Below, one piece after another: positions 1-6,218 of a DNA stretch of 11,428 nucleotides. The notes beneath the pieces were generated by a model, which worked only from the letters and a program-made list of their open reading frames with translations, had not been told where the DNA came from and did no database searches. This DNA is from an uncultured Clostridiaceae bacterium (lineage in GTDB: Bacteria > Bacillota > Clostridia > Lachnospirales > Lachnospiraceae): positions 1 to 11,428 of the forward strand of contig CATLIJ010000058.1 in the NCBI GenBank assembly GCA_949948825.1. Direction: 5' to 3'. Every line of letters starts with the position of its first letter. Position 1 is the stretch's first letter. Made by a program: the position numbers and the translations under genes.

Positions 1-2236
1 CATTATTCCGATAATCCACAAACGGATTTGCAGGCGCAGCCGTAGTAGGCGGCGGTGCTGGGGCCTCAGTCGGCGGCGGTGCCGGGGCTTCGGTCGGCGG
101 CGGCGCTGCCTGCGTCTGTGGAGGCGGCGCCGCGGTCTGACTCTGCGCCCCCTGATTCCCCTGATTCCTCTGATTCGTATTATTATTCCTCTGCTGATTA
201 TTCGTCCGCGCTCTGGTCGTTTCCGGCGGCTGCTGTCCAAGACTGACCTCCAAAACCACCTCTGTACCTTCTGGCACCTCGCCGGACGCCACACTTTGAG
301 AAACCACTCGACCCTGTTCTACGGTATCGCTGTACACTCCGCTGCCAGCTGCAGCCACAATGCCCAGTCCCTCCAGCAGCGCTCTGGCCTCATTCTCCTC
401 CATGTTCACCACATCCGGAAGCATCACCTTTTTCGGCCCTGCACTTACAAATACTTTTACCACCCGGTCCTTTGCAGCTTCTTTTCCTGCCTCAGGCTCC
501 TGGGACAAAATCTCCCCTTTGGGCGTTTCCCGGTCATTTTCATAGGAAACCTTTTCCAGGAAAAAGCCCTTATCTTTTAAGAGCTTATACCCTTCCTCCT
601 GAGAAATCCCTTTTAAATCCGGGACAGTCTGCTCCGAAGAATCCGGCGCAGCCTGCCCTTGTGCCACCATCAGGGTCAGAACCGCGTCCTCATCCACCTG
701 CACCTCCTCTTCCCCGTCTGTCTTCAGAAGCTCCCCATCCATCTTCACTCCAGTAATGGTCCCTTCCATGGCCCAGGTATCTGTATCCACCTCCTCATTG
801 ACAGCCACCAGCCCCAACTCCTCCAGCTGGCCCAATGCCATCTCCTGGTCCATCCACAGCACATCTGGCAGAATCACCTTTCCATTTCCTGAGCTGATTG
901 TAACCTGAATCACCGCTCCATTTTCCAGCATATCCCCAGGACCTACTTTATTGCCCTTTTCATCCGTCTGTCCCAGCACATACCCTTTCATAACCGTATC
1001 GGAAGCTTCTGTGCCTCCCACCTGAAACTTCAGTCCCAAAGCCTCTGCCCGGTTCTTGGCATCTGCCTGAGACATATTGATTAGGTTCGGCACCCACACG
1101 GTTCCCTCCTGCTGTACCAGACCTCCGTTCATGGTAAAGGGAAGATCCAACACCCCGGCTGCCGTAAGTCCCACGATCACCAGCACACATACACTGGCTG
1201 CCGCTCCAAGGATTTTTACCCACAGCGGCCACCGCCCCATATCGCTTTTCTCCACTGTGGCCTGTGTTCTTGCCACATTGGTGGAATTTAAGGCTTCCTC
1301 AAACTCCTGTGCGCTCTTCGTCCGGTCCTCCTGGCGGACATGAAGTGCATTCATCAGGGCATTTTCCATATTCTTGTCAATTTTAATCCCCAGTTTAGAC
1401 GGTTCCTTCAAAGTATCCTTTGTCCAGCGCTCTGTGGAATCCGGCGGCCGTTTTCCGGTAATCATCTTATAAAAAGTGGCCGCCAGAGCATACACATCAG
1501 TCCACGGCCCCTGATCCCCGCCGCTTTGATACTGTTCCACCGGCGCATAGCCCGGTTTAAGCATTACAGTCAAAGACTTGCTGTGGGTTCCCGTAACCTG
1601 TCTGGAAGCCCCAAAATCCAGCAGCTTTACCTCCCCGCTTTTCAGCAAATAAATATTGTCCGGCGCAATATCCCGGTGAATGATCTCTTTTGCATGAACT
1701 GTCTTTAAAGCTCCCAGCACAGCAAACACAATCGGCAGAGCATCTTCCACAGTCATAATGCCATCCCGCTTCAGTTTTTCCTTCAGAGTCTCCCCCTCCA
1801 GAAATTCCATGACAATGTAAGCAGTATTATTTTCCTCAAAGAAGTCAAAAACCTGTGTAATTCCAGGCGTCTGCTGAAATTCTGCCAGCCGTCTGGCTTC
1901 ATCCAGAGACTTTTTCATCCCTGTGACAAATTGTTCTTCCTTTTCTCCGGAAAAAACCGTCACCATGGTCTGGCTCTGCATACGGGTGGCAAACTCTGTG
2001 GGAAAATACTCTTTGATTGCCACCTTTTTGTCCAGGGTCTTATCATAACCCAGATAAGTAATTCCAAAACCGCCAGAGCCAAGCACCCGCCCAATGAGAT
2101 ACCGGTCGTGGAGCACAACTCCTGGCTCCATGTGATAAGCTTCCTGGGAAGGTGTCCCCTGTATAAAGCCGCAATGGGGACAAACATCAAACTGGTCATC
2201 ATAATACCCCATACAGCCCAAACATAAACGCTTCAT
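1..2236 (-). CDS. PASTA-repeat transmembrane Ser/Thr kinase with zinc ribbon and Pro-rich tail (3' end outside window)
   Basis: The frame is open from ATG 2236 to the left edge, 745 residues without a stop; the C-terminal end is outside. GGGAGG lies 7 bases before the ATG. Zinc ribbon: C5, C8, C19, C22. Kinase domain about 45-315: 'GSGGFGITY', Lys75 in 'VAIKEYFP', HRD 187-189 (HRDIAPDN), DFG 207-209, 'YAPVEQY'. A membrane helix at about 342-366 is followed by four PASTA-like repeats (about 379-449, 453-527, 536-600, 602-666), seen from the recurring 'VPNL/LPDV/VPDL' openings, 'A..LE.LGL' helices and 'V.V.VS.G' ends. A Q/N-rich stretch and a tail of PPPTEAPA repeats follow. PASTA kinases (PrkC/StkP/PknB) sense muropeptides or lipid II. 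Canonical PrkC lacks a zinc ribbon and sits next to prpC in a housekeeping locus, so this is probably a paralogue dedicated to the cluster. The second repeat is the most divergent, with an acidic 'GEEEVQVDED' segment. Confidence 0.93.
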   Translation of the reverse strand, partial: MKRLCLGCMGYYDDQFDVCPHCGFIQGTPSQEAYHMEPGVVLHDRYLIGRVLGSGGFGITYLGYDKTLDKKVAIKEYFPTEFATRMQSQTMVTVFSGEKEEQFVTGMKKSLDEARRLAEFQQTPGITQVFDFFEENNTAYIVMEFLEGETLKEKLKRDGIMTVEDALPIVFAVLGALKTVHAKEIIHRDIAPDNIYLLKSGEVKLLDFGASRQVTGTHSKSLTVMLKPGYAPVEQYQSGGDQGPWTDVYALAATFYKMITGKRPPDSTERWTKDTLKEPSKLGIKIDKNMENALMNALHVRQEDRTKSAQEFEEALNSTNVARTQATVEKSDMGRWPLWVKILGAAASVCVLVIVGLTAAGVLDLPFTMNGGLVQQEGTVWVPNLINMSQADAKNRAEALGLKFQVGGTEASDTVMKGYVLGQTDEKGNKVGPGDMLENGAVIQVTISSGNGKVILPDVLWMDQEMALGQLEELGLVAVNEEVDTDTWAMEGTITGVKMDGELLKTDGEEEVQVDEDAVLTLMVAQGQAAPDSSEQTVPDLKGISQEEGYKLLKDKGFFLEKVSYENDRETPKGEILSQEPEAGKEAAKDRVVKVFVSAGPKKVMLPDVVNMEENEARALLEGLGIVAAAGSGVYSDTVEQGRVVSQSVASGEVPEGTEVVLEVSLGQQPPETTRARTNNQQRNNNTNQRNQGNQGAQSQTAAPPPQTQAAPPPTEAPAPPPTEAPAPPPTTAAPANPFVDYRNN
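48..110 (-). repeat. 24-base tandem repeat encoding PPPTEAPA
   Basis: Two full 24-base units (48-71 and 72-95) plus a 15-base partial copy (96-110), differing at only a few positions. On the minus strand they encode repeated PPPTEAPA in the extracellular tail of the PASTA kinase. The tract is far richer in G and C than the flanking gene. Such in-frame repeats often vary in copy number between strains. Confidence 0.85.
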
Positions 2237-2243
2237 GACCTAT

Positions 2244-2249
2244 CCTCCC
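2244..2249 (-). promoter_or_regulatory. Ribosome binding site of the PASTA kinase
   Basis: GGGAGG with 7 bases before ATG 2236, in the 26-base gap after the FHA adaptor's TGA stop. This is the widest gap in the window, and it is too short to hold a clear promoter. Confidence 0.75.
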
Positions 2250-2262
2250 TCTGATGGCATGA

Positions 2263-2958
2263 TCACTGTTTTTTCATCTCATCCCAGGAAAAATCCGGAC
2301 CGCATAAAGGGACAAACATCAGCTGAGTCTTGCCCACAGAAAGAATATCTTTGTGCTGCAGCACCACATTCATCAGAACCACTTGGCCATTTACATAAAA
2401 CAATTCTCTTGACTCTCCCGGTTGGGCAAAAAATGCTCTCCCCTTTGGCTCATACGTGACAATGGCATGACGGTCTCTGGAAACATTGGCATCTCCTTCC
2501 AGAACCACATCCATCTGTGAAGAACGGCCGATAAAATTTTTACCGTTTTTCAGTTCAAAAGCCTTGCCCAGCTGTTTTCCTTCGATACAGACCAGCCATC
2601 CCACCACTGGTTCTGTCTCCAGAACACCGCCATAATAACTTACGGTCTTCTCCTCATCTTCCTCCCGCTGTACATTCACCGGAACAGCGGCAGCAGCACT
2701 CACTGCCTGTTTCAGAGATACCGGACCGCTTCCCGGCCCTACGGTTACAGAAGCTTGAGAAACCGAAGCAGAACTCTGTGAAGGTTCCCAAAAACCTACA
2801 GTCTGACTGTTTCCCGAAGTATTTCCAAATCCAGCGCCAGTCTGTTCCATATTTACTGTCACATCATCATCCGTGCTGCCGCCGCCAACACAATGGGGAC
2901 AGCTGGGATATTTGTCCGCATCATAATAATGTCCATTGTTACATTTCGTCAGATTCAT
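2263..2958 (-). CDS. Zinc-ribbon FHA adaptor protein
   Basis: A 231-residue soluble protein. The N-terminus 'KCNNGHYYDADKYPSCPHC' forms a zinc ribbon with C6, H10, C20 and C23, a variant with His as second ligand. A Ser/Gly/Val-rich linker (about 26-118) carries three Thr-Val sites: 'DDDVTVN' (T34), 'SQTVGFW' (T53) and 'EEKTVSYYGG' (T105). The FHA domain (about 119-218) has 'FIGRSSQMDVVL', 'NVSRDRHA' and 'FYVNGQVV', keeping the Arg and Ser that contact phosphothreonine. This layout, a flexible acidic Thr-containing N-terminal part before one FHA domain, recalls GarA/OdhI, where a phosphorylated N-terminal Thr is bound by the protein's own FHA; the comparison is by architecture only. ATG 2958 has a strong AAGGAGAGG site, overlapping the TAA of the pseudokinase gene 11 bases away. 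It probably links kinases of the cluster to a target or to the pseudokinase. Confidence 0.93.
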   Translation of the reverse strand: MNLTKCNNGHYYDADKYPSCPHCVGGGSTDDDVTVNMEQTGAGFGNTSGNSQTVGFWEPSQSSASVSQASVTVGPGSGPVSLKQAVSAAAAVPVNVQREEDEEKTVSYYGGVLETEPVVGWLVCIEGKQLGKAFELKNGKNFIGRSSQMDVVLEGDANVSRDRHAIVTYEPKGRAFFAQPGESRELFYVNGQVVLMNVVLQHKDILSVGKTQLMFVPLCGPDFSWDEMKKQ

Positions 2959-2969
2959 ATTGCCTCTCC

Positions 2970-3887
2970 TTAATTTTTCTTTTTATGATTCCTTCTGGTT
3001 TCCGGAAACTCCACTGTCACCTCATCCGTAAAACGGTCCAAAAACTCCTGCGGAGATTCGATTCGCCAGGAGACGTCCTCACTTAACGCATCTACCAGCG
3101 CATTTATGGCACAGGAAGGCACTTCTTCCTCCAATATCTCCAGACTGTCGTCCACAGGCTGGCTCTCCCAAAGATCAATCCCGGTAAGAGCAGCTCCTGC
3201 GATGTGGGCCAGCTCAAAACAATCCATGGTACACCGGACGCTCTCCTCCTCCAATTCTGTGACATACAACGCTTCATTAAAAAAACCAATCTTAAAATTT
3301 CCCTGCATGGTCAGGTAACAGCAGTCTGCTGACAACTGTCCGTGAATCATTTTGCTCTGATATGCTGCCATAAGAGGACGGACCAGATTCTTTAACAGTC
3401 TTTCCGTTTTTGACAAACCCCAGGGGCCCTCTGTTCGCAGCACATCTTCCAGCGTCTTCTCTCCCGGATATTCTAAAATCATATAAGCAGTGCGGTTGGC
3501 CTGAAATCCGGCCAGTACATTCAAAAGCCCGTGAATCTGATCCATCAAAATTAATTTGTCCTTTTGTTCCAGAAAACACCTTACCCCCTGCTCCAAAAGC
3601 TCCTGATCGCATTCCTCCACCAAAAGCTCCTCGGAATCATAACGCTCCGCAATTTGAGAAGGAAAATATTCCATCACATACACCTTCCTGGAAAACAGCG
3701 CATCCCAGGCAATATACTGAATATCAGCGATCCGGATTTTTCTGCAGGTTCCAATAATATAACGTCCCTGTAAAATCGTCCCGGCTGGCAGACATCCCTC
3801 CTCATTATCCTGTCCGTCCCACCCGCATAAAGCACAGATTTCGTCTTTTCCTGCCATTTCCGACATACAGTTCAGACATTTTTTCAT
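2970..3887 (-). CDS. Zinc-ribbon pseudokinase
   Basis: A 305-residue cytoplasmic protein. It begins with a zinc ribbon (C4, C7, C18, C21) and 'LPAGTILQGRYIIG', matching the kinases of this cluster, and keeps the 'EYFPSQIAERY' segment, the 'TAYMILEY' hinge and the late 'DCFELAHIAGAALTG' helix. The catalytic residues are gone: the ATP-binding Lys of VAIK is Met72 (VYVM), HRD is HGQ (182-184), the metal-binding Asn is Cys189, DFG is FFN (202-204), the glycine loop has lost its glycines, and the APPEQY activation segment is missing. It should not phosphorylate anything and is more likely a scaffold or allosteric partner. The frame is intact and long, which argues against decay. Start: ATG 3887 with GGAG 7 bases upstream, overlapping the transporter's TAA; an earlier Met at 3986 would overlap the transporter by about 90 bases and precede the zinc ribbon. 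The C-terminus is a basic tail, 'RRNHKKKN'. Confidence 0.92.
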   Translation of the reverse strand: MKKCLNCMSEMAGKDEICALCGWDGQDNEEGCLPAGTILQGRYIIGTCRKIRIADIQYIAWDALFSRKVYVMEYFPSQIAERYDSEELLVEECDQELLEQGVRCFLEQKDKLILMDQIHGLLNVLAGFQANRTAYMILEYPGEKTLEDVLRTEGPWGLSKTERLLKNLVRPLMAAYQSKMIHGQLSADCCYLTMQGNFKIGFFNEALYVTELEEESVRCTMDCFELAHIAGAALTGIDLWESQPVDDSLEILEEEVPSCAINALVDALSEDVSWRIESPQEFLDRFTDEVTVEFPETRRNHKKKN

Positions 3888-3898
3888 AGCTGCTCTCC

Positions 3899-5191
3899 TT
3901 ATCTGGTATCCTTTGGAAGCCGCCGAAGGCTCCATATGCTGACTGTCAGAAGCAAAACCGTCATACCTGCAAGGATTCCCCAGCATGTCTTAAGGTGGCT
4001 GGCTGTTGCTTCAAAAAATTCCTCCGCCTCATGCTCAATCATGGGGTATTCTGACTGCATCCGCAGAGGAAGTTCATTGAGATCCACAATACTTCCCAAT
4101 GCCTCCACTGTCCACCGGCTCGCGGTTCCATAAGAAATCCACTCTCCCACCCCTTCCAGCTTAAACAAAATTCCGGAAAACAATAGCTGCACAATCAGCA
4201 GAAACGGAGCTGCAACCATAGCCTTATCCCCTGATTTGGCATTGGCAGAAACCAAAAATCCAAGAGCCTCTGACACAAGAATCACAATCCAAACCGTAAA
4301 AATCATCTCAAAGCTATAGCTGTCAAAAAAAATTCCCGGCCCATCCTTTGCCACTGCTGCAAGGAAAGAGCCTGACAATAAAACAGCCTGAACAAACCCA
4401 ATGATTGCCTGGACAAAAAACTTACTAAACATATATACCGGCAGCTTCAAATTGGTCATGTATTCCCTTCTTAAAATGTTCCTCTCCTTGCAGATTTCCT
4501 GAATGGAATTAAACAGCCCGATCCATATGCCGGAACAGCACAAAGAAAACATCATGGTTTTTGTATTTTCATACACTTCAAATACATTTTCATCTGACAC
4601 AATGTACAGCAAAAGTCCAATAATCACTGGCTGTAAAATGAGTATTGCCAGCCTCATCACATCATTTTTAATCAGCTCCATATACCGCAAAACCAGAATC
4701 AGCCACTGACGAAGTCCGGAGCTTTTCCTCAGTCGGCTTTTTATGGCGTCTGTGGCTTCCCCAACCGCTTCCTGTATTTCATAATCCTTTTTTTGAAATT
4801 TTGTAAATTCCCGCTCCCAGGATTTGGAATCTGCGGAGACAATATTATAGGCATCTGCCAGATTCTCTGTGTCAAAAAACATTTTTGCCTCTTGCAAAGT
4901 GCCGGAAAAACAGCATCTTCCCCCGGTTCCCATCAGAATAATCCTGTCGCACAAATCCAGATTTTGTATGGTATGAGTCACCATAATAATCGTTTTTTTC
5001 TGAGTTTTTGCCAGACGGCTTAAAGTCCTCATCAAATTCTGCTCGGTACCTGGGTCCAGGCCAGAGGTTGGTTCATCCAGAAAGAACAGTCTTGGATCTC
5101 CCAGCAGCTCCACTGCAATACTGGCACGCTTCTTCTGTCCCCCAGACAGTTTGCGGATAAAGGTGTCTGCCTGTGGCTTCAGCTCCACCAT
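3899..5191 (-). CDS. Rv1747-like ABC exporter, C-terminal fragment: second half of the ATPase domain and ABC-2 membrane domain
   Basis: 430 residues from an ATG that is probably internal to the original gene. It opens with the ABC signature 'LSGGQKKRAS' (15-24), Walker B 'RLFFLDEPTSGLD' (34-46) and the H-loop His73 in 'IIMVTHTI', directly continuing the ATPase domain left unfinished by the upstream fragment. About 180 residues on, six hydrophobic segments (roughly 181-199, 213-231, 256-280, 294-316, 325-343, 402-423) form an ABC-2/ABCG-type membrane domain, with a longer outside loop before the last one, typical of ABCG exporters. The frame is open for 9 codons upstream of the ATG, reading 'NKQIDSVLE', before a TGA, and no ribosome binding site precedes the ATG, so independent translation should be weak. 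The substrate is unknown; Rv1747 is linked to export of cell-wall components. The TAA stop overlaps the ribosome binding site of the pseudokinase gene. Confidence 0.88.
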   Translation of the reverse strand: MVELKPQADTFIRKLSGGQKKRASIAVELLGDPRLFFLDEPTSGLDPGTEQNLMRTLSRLAKTQKKTIIMVTHTIQNLDLCDRIILMGTGGRCCFSGTLQEAKMFFDTENLADAYNIVSADSKSWEREFTKFQKKDYEIQEAVGEATDAIKSRLRKSSGLRQWLILVLRYMELIKNDVMRLAILILQPVIIGLLLYIVSDENVFEVYENTKTMMFSLCCSGIWIGLFNSIQEICKERNILRREYMTNLKLPVYMFSKFFVQAIIGFVQAVLLSGSFLAAVAKDGPGIFFDSYSFEMIFTVWIVILVSEALGFLVSANAKSGDKAMVAAPFLLIVQLLFSGILFKLEGVGEWISYGTASRWTVEALGSIVDLNELPLRMQSEYPMIEHEAEEFFEATASHLKTCWGILAGMTVLLLTVSIWSLRRLPKDTR

Positions 5192-5225
5192 TTCAAGAAC
5201 ACTGTCAATCTGCTTGTTTCAGCTT
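5189..5225 (-). other. Frameshift/deletion junction splitting the FHA-ABC transporter gene
   Basis: The upstream frame reads 'EYTAKLKQAD' then TGA (5207-5205). The downstream frame, shifted by one base, reads TGA then 'NKQIDSVLEMVELK' through ATG 5191. Family homology passes from one frame to the other inside 'AAAGCTGAAACAAG'. From recollection of Rv1747 and ABCG relatives, about ten residues (an 'LPxDTxxxE'-like stretch) normally lie between 'YTAKL' and 'IDSVLEMV'. The lesion therefore looks like a deletion of about 29 or 32 bases rather than a one-base slip. I cannot tell a real mutation from an assembly error. Confidence 0.75.
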
Positions 5226-6218
5226 TGCCGTATATTCCAGCATCCGACGGAGTGTCAGATTTTCATAGATGATATCCTCCTGAGGCACATAGCCTATAAT
5301 TGCTTTTAAATACTTGAAATTATGAAGCAGGCTCATGCCATTACAGTAAACCTTTCCTGTGATGCTACGGTCAAACCCGCTGATCGCATTCATCAATGTG
5401 GTCTTTCCCGCGCCAGATCCTCCGATAATAGCCACAAATTCATTGCTCTCAATCTGAAGATTCACGTCATGGAGAAGCTCCTTTGGTTTCGCGCTGCTTC
5501 CCACAATCTTTCCCAAATGCTTTACCACAAGACTGATTCCTTCTGAAGTTGTCTTGTAAAATATCTGATCCTGTATGTAAATCATCTGGTAAGTCAGAAT
5601 CTGAATAATGTCACATTCCCTCAGACACCCCCGCCCCCTTAAGGGCCTTCCGTTTACAAGAACAGCATTCCGCCCGCTTACATCCACCAGCTCATAACCG
5701 CCCTCTGCCGGCTCTATTGCTGCATGGACTCTGGAAACTGCCGGATGAGAAAGAACAATATCATTGCCAGACGCCCGCCCCATAACCAGCCTTTTCCGGT
5801 TCATCCGGATGCTCTGCCACGCCTCATTAGGAAGGCAGAGAGAATATAAAAGATAAACTCCATCTCTTTTTCCCACACCGCCAATGTTCAGAACCATTCC
5901 ATCCCGCAGCTCTACCCTTGCATCACAATCCTTTAAGTACCTCTTATTTCGCAAAACATCTACATAGGTGCCATTGCTGCTCCTCAAATCCTGATAAAAA
6001 ATACAATTCCCCTGAATCGTCAAAACGCCATGTTCATGGGAGACCACCTTGCTGTCCAGAATAATCTCATTGCTCCCAGGAGTCCTGCCAATACGAATCC
6101 TGTTCTTTCCAAAACGCCCAAGGGGATAATCCACTGCCATCCCCCCGGCAGTAATCACCAGGAGTACTCCCTCTGGCACTGCCTCTCTTTTCAAACTCTC
6201 TCTGTTTTGAACCTCCAT
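5205..6218 (-). CDS. Rv1747-like ABC exporter, N-terminal fragment: two FHA domains and first half of the ATPase domain
   Basis: 337 residues. FHA1 (about 37-115) has 'IGRTPGSNEI', 'VVSHEHG' and 'SSNGTYV'; FHA2 (about 143-215) has 'VMGRASGNDIVL', 'VSRVHA' and 'LVNGRPL'. From about 228 a nucleotide-binding domain of the ABCG/White type follows, with Walker A 'GGSGAGKTT' (266-274) and Q-loop 'GYVPQEDIIYENLT' (Gln313). The protein then stops at TGA after 'EYTAKLKQAD', before the signature motif and Walker B, which are encoded in another frame just downstream. As it stands it cannot hydrolyse ATP normally. The architecture matches Mycobacterium Rv1747, whose FHA domains are bound and phosphorylated by the neighbouring kinase PknF; here too a membrane kinase lies immediately upstream. 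The ATG at 6218 overlaps the kinase stop as TGATG; a GTG three bases earlier is a less likely alternative. See the junction entry for the frameshift. Confidence 0.9.
   Translation of the reverse strand: MEVQNRESLKREAVPEGVLLVITAGGMAVDYPLGRFGKNRIRIGRTPGSNEIILDSKVVSHEHGVLTIQGNCIFYQDLRSSNGTYVDVLRNKRYLKDCDARVELRDGMVLNIGGVGKRDGVYLLYSLCLPNEAWQSIRMNRKRLVMGRASGNDIVLSHPAVSRVHAAIEPAEGGYELVDVSGRNAVLVNGRPLRGRGCLRECDIIQILTYQMIYIQDQIFYKTTSEGISLVVKHLGKIVGSSAKPKELLHDVNLQIESNEFVAIIGGSGAGKTTLMNAISGFDRSITGKVYCNGMSLLHNFKYLKAIIGYVPQEDIIYENLTLRRMLEYTAKLKQAD

Noticed and set aside
55..246. Plus-strand Ser/Pro/Ala-rich short frame
   Set aside because: It is the reverse side of the Pro-rich tail of the PASTA kinase; its composition comes from the 24-base repeats.
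2237..2262. Possible promoter or terminator in the widest gap
   Set aside because: 26 bases containing a ribosome binding site leave no room for a -35/-10 pair, and no hairpin with a T run is visible.
3888..3986. Longer start (Met at 3986) for the pseudokinase
   Set aside because: It would overlap the transporter gene by about 90 bases, lacks a suitable ribosome binding site and adds residues unlike the family before the zinc ribbon.
5205..5225. Programmed +1 ribosomal frameshift joining the two transporter halves
   Set aside because: A +1 shift at CTG-A-AAC would restore the frame, but I see no clear slippery site or stimulator, and the fused protein would still lack about ten residues expected in the ATPase helical region. 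A deletion or assembly error is simpler.
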